This document shows, one piece after another, positions 10,683 through 19,427 of a stretch of 37,357 nt of DNA (positions within the stretch are counted from its first letter, which is position 1; each line of letters starts with the position of its first letter). The DNA lies in NCBI GenBank assembly GCA_013361935.1, contig JABFXC010000042.1, forward strand, positions 1 to 37,357. The letters run 5' to 3'. Position numbers and translations under genes: made by a program. The notes under the pieces were generated by a model that did not search any database, was not told where the DNA came from, and saw only the letters and a program-made list of their open reading frames with translations. The DNA comes from Gemmatimonadaceae bacterium. Lineage in GTDB: Bacteria > Gemmatimonadota > Gemmatimonadetes > Gemmatimonadales > Gemmatimonadaceae.

Positions 10683-12080
10683 TCATCGCTGGCGAACGCG
10701 CCGCACGAGCGACTGGAACTCCATCTCGCTCGTCGTCGTGAGGCGGTAGCGGCCGAACCCCGTCTGATCGATGAACACGAGCTGCGTGCGGTACTGGGTG
10801 TATTCCCAGATCTGCACGCGGCCACGCTGCGCGATGTCGCCCTGGCCCTGCTCGTAGATCTGGTCGGGGTCGCCGAGCGAGACGAACACCTTGCCCCGAT
10901 CGGTGAGCCACCCCGGCCCTCCCTCCTCGCGGTAGCGCAGGTTTGCCTGCTCGATGCGGATGAAGTAGTCCCGCAGCCCCTCGTGCTCGGGGGTGGTCGG
11001 GTCGGGATCGGTGGCCTTCAGGAAGGCAAGCCACGCGCGTCCGCGATCCTGCGGCACCGCGTTGCGCAGCGGCGCGAGCACGTCGGGCAGCGCGTAGTAG
11101 CGAAGGTACGAGAGCATCTCGTCGAACGACGTGATCGCGATCCCTTCGCCGAAGCTGACGACGAGCCGCGTGCGCGTCGTGTCGCTCCCGGCGCCGCCCC
11201 AGGCGAGGAAGGTGTCGACGCCGGGACCGAGCTGGGTGATCGGGAGGGTGATCAGACCGCTCGACATCCCGCCGTTCGTGGGAAGGGGAACGGAGTCGCG
11301 CCACAGCTCCACGCCGTTCGCGTCGCGGACCGCCGTCTGAACGGGGCCGCTCCCGCCGTATCGCTCGAGGTAGACCATGAGCGAGGAGTCCTGCCCGAAC
11401 ACCGCCGTCTCGCGCGCGTTGGGCACGAGCACTGGCAGCGTGTCGCGGCGCAGCCGCGGCTCCGCCTCGTACACCGGCACCGCGGAGGAGAAGCCCGGGG
11501 TCCCGATGCGCGGCACCGTGACGTCCACGTCGCGCACCGTCGTCCGCCCGCTCTCGACGTCGCGCACGGTGAGATTGAGCGTGTAGCTCTGCGGCGCGAG
11601 CCGCACGTACTGCTGGAAGATGAGGCTCTCGTCTCCGCGGCTCGTCTCCTTGTACGACGCGACGCGGACGATCTGGCGCCCCTGCTCCTTGCGCACCGAG
11701 CCGCCCGCGCGTCGCGCGTCGACGATCACGTCGTAGCCCGCCCGATAGTGATCCCCCTCGCGCACGAAGGTCAGCGCGCGGTTAGGCAGCGAGAGCGTGA
11801 GCAGCACCAGCGTCGTGTCCGGCGTCGCCGTCGCGAAGACGTGCGTCGTGCCGACGAACGGGACGGGGGTCGTCTCGACGAAGAGCCCGGCGTCGCGATA
11901 GAGTCGCGACACGTCGAGCGCCGAGGGGACGCCGGGACTCCGGTTCGCCGGCGAGGTCCCGCGATCGACCGGCGTCCGACCGCCGCAGGCGGCGAGCAGC
12001 ACGCCGACGACCAGCGACGCGGTGAGCCCTGCGACTCGTCTGCAGGGAGCCGGAAGTCGAACGGGCGTGATGTCGAGCAT
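10683..12080 (-). CDS. GWxTD-domain lipoprotein
   Basis: The 465-residue protein has a signal peptide ending in a lipobox (LVVGVLLAAC, Cys about 32) and is expected to be lipid-anchored. The C-terminal region holds GGPGWLTDRGKVFVSLGDPD (about residues 388-407), the defining motif of GWxTD domain proteins. These are found in Bacteroidota, Acidobacteriota, Gemmatimonadota and relatives and have no established function. The middle part has beta-rich segments with repeated 'TLNLTVRDVESG'-type strands. A heptamer GTTAGGC (11781) is read here as Pro-Asn. It probably leads an operon with the dolichol-kinase-like gene. The divergent neighbour is a Ser/Thr kinase 115 bp away. Confidence 0.85.
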   Translation of the reverse strand: MLDITPVRLPAPCRRVAGLTASLVVGVLLAACGGRTPVDRGTSPANRSPGVPSALDVSRLYRDAGLFVETTPVPFVGTTHVFATATPDTTLVLLTLSLPNRALTFVREGDHYRAGYDVIVDARRAGGSVRKEQGRQIVRVASYKETSRGDESLIFQQYVRLAPQSYTLNLTVRDVESGRTTVRDVDVTVPRIGTPGFSSAVPVYEAEPRLRRDTLPVLVPNARETAVFGQDSSLMVYLERYGGSGPVQTAVRDANGVELWRDSVPLPTNGGMSSGLITLPITQLGPGVDTFLAWGGAGSDTTRTRLVVSFGEGIAITSFDEMLSYLRYYALPDVLAPLRNAVPQDRGRAWLAFLKATDPDPTTPEHEGLRDYFIRIEQANLRYREEGGPGWLTDRGKVFVSLGDPDQIYEQGQGDIAQRGRVQIWEYTQYRTQLVFIDQTGFGRYRLTTTSEMEFQSLVRRVRQR

Positions 12081-12160
12081 GAAGGATCGTTCCAGGTGAC
12101 AGGGTCGAGGGCCTGCACCGCCGCCCTCGCTTCGCCTACTCTAGCGTGCGCCGCGGTCGC

Positions 12161-12189
12161 TTGCCACCGTCCGGCGGCCGGATTAGGTT
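12161..12189 (+). promoter_or_regulatory. Putative promoter of the Ser/Thr kinase gene (leaderless)
   Basis: TTGCCA (12161-12166) and TAGGTT (12184-12189) are 17 bp apart. The GTG start at 12196 comes 6 nt after the -10, leaving no room for a ribosome-binding site. Confidence 0.5.
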
Positions 12190-12195
12190 CGCCGC

Positions 12196-13137
12196 GTGTC
12201 GCACCAGTCGCTCGTCGGACGCACGATCGCCGGATATACCCTCACCGCGCTGGTCGGTGAGGGTGGAACGTCCGCCGTATATCGCGCGGAACATCCGGTC
12301 AACGGAACGGTCGCCGTGAAGGTGCTTCGCGAGAAGCTGCGCGAGGATCGTACCGCAGTCGCCCGCTTCACGCGCGAGGCACGCTTCGGCTCCCGCGTCC
12401 ACCACGACAACGTGGTGCGCACCATCGAGATCGGCGAGGGGGAGCCGGGGCTCCACTTCCTCGCCACTGAGTGGGCGGCCGGCGAGCTGCTCGAGCGCTA
12501 TGCGCGCCGCAAGGCGCCGCTCCCCGCGGACGAGGTCGTCGTCATCGTCGACCAGATCGCCGAAGCGGTGCAGGCCGCCCACGCGGCGGGGATCGTCCAT
12601 CGCGACCTGAAGCCGGACAACGTGATGTACGATCCGTCGACGCGGCGCGTGAAGCTGCTCGACTTCGGGATCGCCGCGGACACCGAGATGGGCGCCGAGG
12701 AACGCCTCACGCGCGCCGGCTTCTTCGTCGGGACGCTCCTCTACGTCGCCCCCGAGGCGCTCTCCGGAGAGCTCGTGTCGCCCGCCGCCGATCAGTGGAG
12801 CCTGGCGACGATCGCCTACTACCTGCTCTCCAGCTGCCACCCGTACGCCGCGCGCACCCCGCGCGAGATGTTCACCAAGCTGCTCTCGCAGCCGCCCGTC
12901 CCTCTCGGGACGGCGAAGGAAGGATTGAGGATCGCTCCGGGGATCGAGAGCGTCGTGATGCGCGGGCTGTCGCGCGATCCGGCGAAGCGCTACCCGAGCG
13001 TGCGCGAGTTCGCCGCCGCGCTCTCCGCGGCCGTCGCCACCGCCGCCGCGGAGCCCGCCGTCGCGGCGCCGAGCGAGGACGACAACACCCTCCTCGAGAA
13101 GGCGCGCGCGCTCTTCCGGCGCCGCCGCGAGCGTTAG
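12196..13137 (+). CDS. Serine/threonine protein kinase (Hanks type)
   Basis: The 313-residue kinase has an intact catalytic core: glycine loop GEGGTS (21-26), ATP-anchoring Lys in VAVKVL (Lys42), catalytic loop HRDLKPDN (135-142), metal-binding DFG (156-158), APE and the SPAADQWSLA region. No transmembrane segment or sensor domain follows; the tail is Ala-rich and ends in a basic run, so it is probably a soluble cytoplasmic kinase. Its GTG start is suggested by the promoter, whose -10 ends 6 nt upstream. It ends at a CGTTAGGC octamer that supplies its TAG stop and, on the other strand, the TAA stop of the convergent histidine kinase. Targets are unknown. Confidence 0.93.
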   Translation: MSHQSLVGRTIAGYTLTALVGEGGTSAVYRAEHPVNGTVAVKVLREKLREDRTAVARFTREARFGSRVHHDNVVRTIEIGEGEPGLHFLATEWAAGELLERYARRKAPLPADEVVVIVDQIAEAVQAAHAAGIVHRDLKPDNVMYDPSTRRVKLLDFGIAADTEMGAEERLTRAGFFVGTLLYVAPEALSGELVSPAADQWSLATIAYYLLSSCHPYAARTPREMFTKLLSQPPVPLGTAKEGLRIAPGIESVVMRGLSRDPAKRYPSVREFAAALSAAVATAAAEPAVAAPSEDDNTLLEKARALFRRRRER

Positions 13138-14858
13138 GCCCGGCCGGACGGCCCGATCACCGGAGTCGCCGTCGGCGTCGTCCGGTGCGGCGCCGCGCGG
13201 ATGTCGCCGCGATCGACGGGAATCCAGGCGGTGAAGGTCGATCCCTTGCCGAGCGCGCTCCGCACGGTCACCTCACCGCCCAGCAGGCGCGCGAGACGCC
13301 GCGAGATGGGCAGGCCGAGCCCCGTGCCGCGATGCATCGAGTCCCCGCGCGGGCCCGCGTTCACCTGCTCGAACTCCTCGAAGATGCGCGCGTGATCCGC
13401 CGGCGCGATCCCGATCCCCGTGTCGATCACCTGGAGCGCGATCCACGCACGCGTCGGATCGGGCGCCTGCGCGCGCAGCTCGGCGTATGCCGGCGTCGTC
13501 GACTCGCCGGCGAGCGCCGCGTCGACGAAGCGCGCCTTCACCTCGATGCGCCCCGCCGGCGTGTACTTCACCGCGTTGCCGATCAGGTTGACGAGGATCT
13601 GCCGCAGATGCGCCGGATCGGTGCGCACGCGCGGCAACGTCGCCGGCACGGAGAGCGAGATCGCCAGCTCCTTCTCCGAGACGAGCGGCTCGACCTCGGT
13701 CGCGACGTCGAACACGAAGGGTCGCAGGTCCACCGACTCCTGATGCACCTCGAGCCGTCCCGCCGCCATCTTCGCGATGTCGAGCACCTGATCCACCAGA
13801 TGCCGGAGGTGCCCCGCCGAGGCCGCGATGCGCTCCACCGGCGCGACCTGGCGCGGCGCCAGCTCCCCGTACACGCCGTCGCGCAGCAGGTCCACGAACC
13901 CCACGATCGCGTTCAGTGGCGTGCGCAGCTCGTGCGAGACGTTCGCGAGGAACTCGCTCTTCGCCCGGTTCGCGCGCAGCGCTTCCGTCGACAGCCGCTC
14001 GAGCTCGCGCGACCGCTCGGCCGCGTACACCGCCTCCCGCCGCTCGCGAACCATCCCCCACGCGAGCGCGGCGAGCGCGATCAACCCGATCGTCCAGAGC
14101 AGCGACCGCGCGTGCCCGATGTTCGTATCGTGCCGGAGCAGCACCTGCCACTCCCTGCCGTCGGGCGCCGGGAACGTGACGCGCATCTCGTCCCCCTCGC
14201 TCGTCGGCCAGTCCCGCGACGCGATGGTGTCCGTCCCGGCGAGGATCAGCAGCCCGGTCTGCTCCGTCGGTGCGTGCCGGAGCGCGGTCGCGAGGATCAC
14301 GTCGGAGGAGAGGAGCGCGGCGATGAACCCCGCGCAGCTCCGGCGCGGCTGGCTGCAGAGCGGCATCATCATGACCACCCCGCGCACGTCGCCGAAGAGC
14401 TGTCCCGGCGCCGAGATGAGCGGCCGTGACGTCAACCGCGCGCGCGCGGCGAGGGAGTCCAGCCCCAGCGTGTGGATCGTGTCCATGTCCGCCGCCGGCA
14501 GATGCGCGCCCCCGGTCACCGCGACGTCGTCGACGATCCTGCCGCTCGAGTCCGCGACCCAGAGCCGGCGGATGCCGGGAAGGAAGTCGGTGAGGGCAAT
14601 CGTGTACTCGGCGAGCGCGGCGCGATGGATCGACGCCTGCCCGTCCGCGTAGACGGCGCGAAGCGCGGCCAGCGCTTCCGCGCGCTGCGAGAGAAAGCTC
14701 TCGACGAGCGCCGCCGACTCCGCCGCGTCGACGCGCAGCCGCTCGCGCGACGCCTGCGTCAGCGCGCGGTCGGTCGCGTACAGCCCCGCCAGCACGAACA
14801 GGATGACGGCGCCGATGACGACGGACGAGCGACGAAAGCCGAAGGCGGGACCGGGCAT
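13134..14858 (-). CDS. Membrane sensor histidine kinase
   Basis: The 574-residue protein has a TM helix near residues 12-30, an extracytoplasmic sensor region to about 250 and a second TM around 255-275 (SLLWTIGLIALAALAWGM). A short coiled linker leads to HisKA with the phospho-acceptor His in FLANVSHELRTPLNAIVGF. The HATPase domain has N box NLIGNAVKYTPAG, G1 DTGIGIAP and G2 GTGLGLPISRRLA. All catalytic boxes are intact. The sensor resembles a dCache/CHASE-like periplasmic domain, but I cannot name it firmly. No response regulator gene is adjacent, so it is an orphan kinase. It overlaps the convergent Ser/Thr kinase stop by 4 bp. Confidence 0.93.
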   Translation of the reverse strand: MPGPAFGFRRSSVVIGAVILFVLAGLYATDRALTQASRERLRVDAAESAALVESFLSQRAEALAALRAVYADGQASIHRAALAEYTIALTDFLPGIRRLWVADSSGRIVDDVAVTGGAHLPAADMDTIHTLGLDSLAARARLTSRPLISAPGQLFGDVRGVVMMMPLCSQPRRSCAGFIAALLSSDVILATALRHAPTEQTGLLILAGTDTIASRDWPTSEGDEMRVTFPAPDGREWQVLLRHDTNIGHARSLLWTIGLIALAALAWGMVRERREAVYAAERSRELERLSTEALRANRAKSEFLANVSHELRTPLNAIVGFVDLLRDGVYGELAPRQVAPVERIAASAGHLRHLVDQVLDIAKMAAGRLEVHQESVDLRPFVFDVATEVEPLVSEKELAISLSVPATLPRVRTDPAHLRQILVNLIGNAVKYTPAGRIEVKARFVDAALAGESTTPAYAELRAQAPDPTRAWIALQVIDTGIGIAPADHARIFEEFEQVNAGPRGDSMHRGTGLGLPISRRLARLLGGEVTVRSALGKGSTFTAWIPVDRGDIRAAPHRTTPTATPVIGPSGRA

Positions 14859-14920
14859 GAAGCGGGGAGGGCGTGAGCGTTCACAGTAGGGCCACGCGCC
14901 AGCGCGGGCAACAGTGCGCG

Positions 14921-14949
14921 TTGACTGCCGCGCTTTCCCTCTCTATCCT
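14921..14949 (+). promoter_or_regulatory. Promoter of pyrE (probably leaderless)
   Basis: TTGACT (14921-14926) and TATCCT (14944-14949) are spaced 17 bp. The pyrE ATG at 14958 is 8 nt after the -10, so transcription would begin at about the start codon. No SD is possible. Confidence 0.6.
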
Positions 14950-14957
14950 CCGCGACC

Positions 14958-15521
14958 ATGCCAGCAGATCGTCGCGACTCTCTCCGCCGCATGCTCGCCG
15001 AACGATCGGCGCGGCGCGGCCAGTTCACGCTCGCCTCCGGCCGCGCGTCGAGCTTCTACGTCGATGCGCGGCTGACGACGATGAGCCCCGAAGGGCTCGC
15101 GCTCATCGGCCCTCTCGCGCTCGAGGAGATCGCCGTGGCGGGCTGGCGGCCGGACAGTGTCGGCGGGCTGACGCTCGGCGCCGATCCGATCAGCTACGCG
15201 ATCGCCTACGCCAGCGCGGGGACGCCGCGTCTCGTGCGCGCGTTCACCGTGCGCAAGGAAGCGAAGGCCCACGGCACCGGGAAGCTCGTCGAGGGGCCCT
15301 TCCGCCCGGGCGACGCGGTGGTCGTGATCGAGGACGTGATCACTACCGGCGGATCGGCGCTGAAGGCCGCGGCGGCGATCGCGGCGGCGGGGGGCGAGAT
15401 CCTCGGCGTGCTCGCGCTGGTCGATCGCGAAGAGGGCGGCCGTGAGGCGATCGAGAGCGCGGGCTACTCAGTCCGCGCTCTGGCGCGCGCCGCCGACATC
15501 CTCCCCCTGCTCGGGGGCTGA
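14958..15521 (+). CDS. pyrE: Orotate phosphoribosyltransferase
   Basis: This 187-residue type I phosphoribosyltransferase converts orotate and PRPP to OMP in de novo pyrimidine synthesis. The family opening FTLASGRASSFYVDAR (residues about 23-38) is followed by GADPISYAIAYAS, the flexible-loop region VRKEAKAHGTGKLVEG and the PRPP-binding motif VVVIEDVITTGGS (about 120-132). Length is normal. No other pyr gene is adjacent, although upp lies about 17 kb to the right. Its last 54 bp overlap the 3' end of the convergent kinase-like gene. The promoter immediately upstream predicts a leaderless mRNA. Confidence 0.96.
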   Translation: MPADRRDSLRRMLAERSARRGQFTLASGRASSFYVDARLTTMSPEGLALIGPLALEEIAVAGWRPDSVGGLTLGADPISYAIAYASAGTPRLVRAFTVRKEAKAHGTGKLVEGPFRPGDAVVVIEDVITTGGSALKAAAAIAAAGGEILGVLALVDREEGGREAIESAGYSVRALARAADILPLLGG

Positions 15522-16571
15522 CGTCGGGAGCGCCACATAGACCACGTCGTCGAGCCAGACGCGCCCGCCCATGCGGCGGGCGAGCCGCTCGGCGAGCGCC
15601 AGGCCGGCCTCGCGCTCGGCGGTCCGGTCGCCCCCGGGCTCGTGCCGCACGGAGAGCACCACCGACCCCTGCTCCTGTCTGACGAAGGCGACGCTGACGT
15701 CGGTGTGCGGTGCCGCCGCGCGGACCACCGCTCCGACCACGGTGCGCAGGAGCAGCTCCGCGCCTAACGCGTCGGTGCGGACCGTCGGCAGCGCATCCTC
15801 GATCACGACGCCGCAGTGGGCCTCCGCCGCGTCCTCCCGCAGGTCGCGGCGCACCGTGCGCACGACGTCGGCGAGGGGCACGTCGTGCCAGGCGAAGGCC
15901 TCCTCGCGCGTCGCCGCGTCTCCCAGCCGCCGGCCGATCATCGCGTCGATCGACGTCGCGTTCCGCGTCACCATCGCCCGGAACCGCGGGTTCGCCCGCA
16001 TGTCCGCGGGGATCGTCTCGTCCTCCATCAGCGAGACCGCGGTCTTGATCGTGCCGAGCGGGTTGCGGATGTCGTGACGCAGCGAGCGATAGCGTGCGCG
16101 CATCTCGTCGAGATACTCCTCGACGAATCCCTTGAGCGTGGCGAGCGACAGCAGCGAGCGGGCGCGCTGCAGCCGCCGGGCGATCGCGATCCCGTCGGCC
16201 GCGGTGGCCGTGTCGTCGCCTCCCGCCGCCGTCTCCACGGCGTAGAGCGTCATCGCCTCCATGAGGTCGAGCTGCTTCAGCAGCGCGGGGAGGGAAGCGC
16301 CCAACCGGAACTCCTCGGCGCCCAGCGCCCAACCGGCGCGAATCAGATCGTCCTGCCAGCAGGGCTCCCCCGAGATCCCGCGGGCGAGCGCGTCGAGCGC
16401 GCGCAGGATCTCCCCGGACTGCGGGGTATCAGCCGAGATGACCGGGGAGCCGGGCGCGACGCGAATGCCATTGGCTCGCCAGCGCGCGGCGAGCGCCGGC
16501 GCCTCCGCCTGAAGCGCGGAAGCGACGTGGTGGGTCAGCCGCTGGACGGGGGTGCGTTCTGCTTCGAGCAC
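15468..16571 (-). CDS. Histidine-kinase-like protein with degenerate ATPase domain
   Basis: About 367 residues from GTG 16571; the frame is open to a GTG at 16658, but that longer start would put an 8-bp hairpin inside the gene. The N-terminal helical region (LTHHVASALQAEAPALAARW) resembles RsbRD-type N-terminal sensor domains. A phospho-acceptor-like box RYRSLRHDIRNPLGTIKTAV is clear. The C-terminal part is shaped like an HATPase domain but lacks a recognisable N box, and has no DxGxG G1 box. Only a G2-like AGLALAERLARRMGGRV remains. It may be a phosphotransfer or pseudo-kinase partner. It overlaps pyrE convergently by 54 bp and is divergent to the chemoreceptor gene. Confidence 0.75.
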   Translation of the reverse strand: MLEAERTPVQRLTHHVASALQAEAPALAARWRANGIRVAPGSPVISADTPQSGEILRALDALARGISGEPCWQDDLIRAGWALGAEEFRLGASLPALLKQLDLMEAMTLYAVETAAGGDDTATAADGIAIARRLQRARSLLSLATLKGFVEEYLDEMRARYRSLRHDIRNPLGTIKTAVSLMEDETIPADMRANPRFRAMVTRNATSIDAMIGRRLGDAATREEAFAWHDVPLADVVRTVRRDLREDAAEAHCGVVIEDALPTVRTDALGAELLLRTVVGAVVRAAAPHTDVSVAFVRQEQGSVVLSVRHEPGGDRTAEREAGLALAERLARRMGGRVWLDDVVYVALPTSAPEQGEDVGGARQSAD

Positions 16572-16620
16572 CGAGGGAGCGTTTCCGCCGACCGAGGTCG
16601 ATCGTCGTGAAAGGTTGCAG

Positions 16621-16680
16621 GCTGCCACTGTCGTGGCAGCCCCGCGGGTGTACGGCACTGGAATGCAGCATCCATTCCAT
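16621..16680. promoter_or_regulatory. Two inverted repeats in the kinase-like / chemoreceptor divergent region
   Basis: GCTGCCAC-TGTC-GTGGCAGC (16621-16640) is a perfect 8-bp inverted repeat. TGGAATG (about 16660) and CATTCCA (ending about 16680) form a second perfect 7-bp one with a 7-nt spacer. Both lie between the divergent genes and could be operators or leader hairpins. Confidence 0.4.
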
Positions 16681-16730
16681 CCGCAGCCGGCCTGTCGCCC
16701 GCATCACCCTCGAGCCCGATTCCAGCGCAC

Positions 16731-18461
16731 GTGAGCCCGGTCGACGAGCCGATGACGAGAGCCCCGATGGGCAGCGCCTATGCGCCCCCCGCCGGCACGT
16801 CGCATCCGCAACCCGCCGCCCGAGCCGCGGGCGGCGCCGGCGCGCACGCCGCACGTCTCGGATTCAACGAGGCAGAGGAGCTCGAGAAGGACCTGATCAC
16901 CTTCCGGCTCGGCCACCGCCGACGGCTGGTGAGCACCCTGGCCATCGCGGTGTCGTTCCTCTGCGCCAGGATCTTCGGCGCGGTCGACATGAGCTACGCG
17001 ACGATCCTGGCCGTCGCCTGCCTGACGAGCCTCGCGAACTGGGTGCTCACGCGCATCGCGCTCCGTGCGCGGCTGTGGTGGTTTCGCTTCGCCTTCGCCG
17101 CCTTCGACGCGGCGCTCATCAGCACGATCATCTATACCTACGGGTCGCCGGGGCTCGTGGTCATCTACTTCCTGGCGATCGTTCCCTATTCCTTCGACCG
17201 CGGGCGGGTGCTCGGCTACTTCACCGCGGCTGCCTGCGCCGTGGGGTACGTGATCGCGATGCTCGCGAGCCGGACGGGCCACGCCGCCGATTCGCAGACG
17301 ACCGCCTGGATCGTCGTCGACGCCGTGCTCCTGCTGCTCGTCTCGCACCAGATCGTGCCCATCGCCTCGAAGCTGATCAGCCGCGTGCGCGAGACGCGCG
17401 AGTGCATGTCGGCGGCGGAGCAGGGCGATCTCACCGTGCGCGCCCGGTCGAAGTACGCCGACGAGCTCGGGTTTCTGCAGCGCAGCTTCAACCGGATGCT
17501 CGACGAGATCGGACAGCTGATCGCGAGCGTCCAGCACGAATCTGACGAGGTCGCCGCCGTGGCCGAGCAGCTCGCGGCATCCGCGGGCGAGATCAACCTC
17601 GCCGGCGATGCCTTCGCCCGGACCGCGAGCGACGTGCATCGCAAGCTCCAGGAGCAGCGCCAGCACGCCGTCACCGGCGTCAGGCAGACGGATCTCGCCC
17701 TCGATGCGGCGGCGGGACTGCGGACGCGCGCCGGCGAGATGGAGACCGACGCCCGGGCGCTCGTCGGCGCCGCGAGCTCCAGCCGCGAGGCGACCGGCCG
17801 CGCGGCGGAGTCGCTCGTCAGCATCGGTGAGAAGGTGCGTGCGTCGTCCGCGGCCGTCAGCGCCCTCGCCGAATCCTCGGATCGGATCGGCAAGTTCGCG
17901 CTCGCCGTCTCCGGCATCGCCCGCCAGACGAACCTGCTCGCCCTGAACGCGGCGATCGAGGCCGCGCGCGCCGGCGAGCATGGAAAGGGGTTCGCCGTCG
18001 TCGCCGACGAAGTCGCGAAGCTCGCCGCGCAGAGCGATCGCGCCGCGAAGGAGATCGCCGGCGCGATCGCGTCCGTCCGCGACCAGATCGGGGTCGCCGT
18101 GGCCGCGATGACGCAAGGCGAGGAGGAGGTGCGCGACATCGGCAGCGTCGCCGCCGACGCGACCGCGGCGCTTGGTGCCGTGCTCGCCGGGATCGAGCGC
18201 ATCGCCGCCGTCATCGGCGACGCCGCCGTGGTCTCGCGCGACCAGTCGGACACGATGAGCCGCCTGGCCGACGCCATCCGCTCGATGGAGGGCGTGTCGG
18301 CCGAAGCCGCGGCACGCGCCGAGGAAGCGTCCGGCGCCGCATCGTCCCAGACCACCTCGCTCGGCGCGCTCTCCAGCTCGTCCCAGCAGCTCGCCGCGCT
18401 CGCCGAACGACTCCGCCGCTCCATCACGCGCTTCACCGTCACCGCCGGCCCGGCGGCGTGA
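16731..18461 (+). CDS. Methyl-accepting chemotaxis protein with multi-TM N-terminus
   Basis: The protein is 576 residues from GTG 16731, with an alternative ATG at 16752. About six hydrophobic helices (residues about 65-215) form an integral-membrane sensor without a large periplasmic domain. A HAMP linker follows ([21 protein letters not shown], about 221-241, onward), then a long coiled-coil signalling domain. The hairpin tip is conserved: [38 protein letters not shown]. There is no C-terminal NWETF-like pentapeptide for CheR/CheB docking. It presumably controls a CheA kinase encoded elsewhere, since no che genes are in the window. The 3' end overlaps the convergent AraC-type regulator by 23 bp. 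Confidence 0.93.
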   Translation: MSPVDEPMTRAPMGSAYAPPAGTSHPQPAARAAGGAGAHAARLGFNEAEELEKDLITFRLGHRRRLVSTLAIAVSFLCARIFGAVDMSYATILAVACLTSLANWVLTRIALRARLWWFRFAFAAFDAALISTIIYTYGSPGLVVIYFLAIVPYSFDRGRVLGYFTAAACAVGYVIAMLASRTGHAADSQTTAWIVVDAVLLLLVSHQIVPIASKLISRVRETRECMSAAEQGDLTVRARSKYADELGFLQRSFNRMLDEIGQLIASVQHESDEVAAVAEQLAASAGEINLAGDAFARTASDVHRKLQEQRQHAVTGVRQTDLALDAAAGLRTRAGEMETDARALVGAASSSREATGRAAESLVSIGEKVRASSAAVSALAESSDRIGKFALAVSGIARQTNLLALNAAIEAARAGEHGKGFAVVADEVAKLAAQSDRAAKEIAGAIASVRDQIGVAVAAMTQGEEEVRDIGSVAADATAALGAVLAGIERIAAVIGDAAVVSRDQSDTMSRLADAIRSMEGVSAEAAARAEEASGAASSQTTSLGALSSSSQQLAALAERLRRSITRFTVTAGPAA

Positions 18462-19320
18462 CGGTCAGCGGCGAGAAGCGCCGCAGCACCGCCACGTACG
18501 GGAGCACGAGCTCGGCGCGGAAACGCTGCAGCATTCCCTCGCCATCGTAGTGCTCCCGGAACTCCACCGCGGTCAGCCCGACCATGGTGCGCACGTGGCG
18601 GCCGAAGCTCTGCGGGGAGGAGTAGTCGAGGTGGTTCGACACGCCGGCGACGGACAACCCCGGATTCTCGAGCAGCCGCGCCGCGCGGACCAGCCGTGCT
18701 ATGGCGAGATAGCGCTTCGGCGCCGGCAGGCGCGCACGGAAGAAGCGGCTCATCAGCGTCGACGGGAGGATGCCTAACGCCTTCGCCAGGGCGCGGATCG
18801 TGGCCGCCGCCCGCGGCTGGAAGAGCAGCTCGAAGAACTGCTGGCAGTCGTCGGGCGCGCCCGGGAGGTCCGCGGCGATGCGCGCGAGGGCGAGACGCTG
18901 GATGTCGTCGCCGCGCCCTTCGGCGAGCACGGTGCGCAGCTCCCGCCAGCCGGTCGGCTGGCGGACGTCGACGATCGCGCGGACGCCGCTGCGGCCGAGC
19001 GCGAGCACGGTCCGCGGCGTCTGCTGCTCGAGCTGCGAGAGAAGGGCGACCGCGGGCACCCGTGGAAACTCCCTGACCATCGTCGCGATCTTTCTCGCGT
19101 CGCGCTCCGGGCAGCGGCAGACGGAGACGAGCACGGCGCCGATCGGCCGCTCGCGCAGATCGCGCAGCACGTCGTCGAGTGACTCGCGGTGCAGGGCGCG
19201 ATAGACGCCGACCCCCGCCGCGTCGACGCGAGCGCGCTCGGCCGGGTCGAGCACCGTCGTCACGGCCGCGAGCTCCACGGGCGCGGGCGACGACGAAGAT
19301 GAAAGGATCGAGAGCGGCAC
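18439..19320 (-). CDS. AraC-type transcriptional regulator with degenerate receiver-like N-terminus
   Basis: The 293-residue protein has a C-terminal AraC double helix-turn-helix ([20 protein letters not shown], then [25 protein letters not shown]). The N-terminal half has the strand-helix rhythm of a receiver domain ([21 protein letters not shown]), but Ser/Val stand where a phospho-accepting Asp would be. GTG 19320 is chosen because a GAGGAGG lies 4 nt upstream. An ATG at 19386 without SD would add 22 residues. It probably binds DNA in response to something other than phosphorylation. Targets may include neighbouring genes, but this is a guess. A CGTTAGGC octamer sits in the HTH-coding part (18772). 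Confidence 0.85.
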   Translation of the reverse strand: MPLSILSSSSSPAPVELAAVTTVLDPAERARVDAAGVGVYRALHRESLDDVLRDLRERPIGAVLVSVCRCPERDARKIATMVREFPRVPAVALLSQLEQQTPRTVLALGRSGVRAIVDVRQPTGWRELRTVLAEGRGDDIQRLALARIAADLPGAPDDCQQFFELLFQPRAAATIRALAKALGILPSTLMSRFFRARLPAPKRYLAIARLVRAARLLENPGLSVAGVSNHLDYSSPQSFGRHVRTMVGLTAVEFREHYDGEGMLQRFRAELVLPYVAVLRRFSPLTVTPPGRR

Positions 19321-19427
19321 CGGACCTCCTCGCCTGAGTTGAGCGGCGCGCGGCATGCGCGTCGTGCCGAAACAGTGCGCTCGCACGTCAACTGGACGTC
19401 ATTCGTCATCCTTCGATCGCCACTCGC

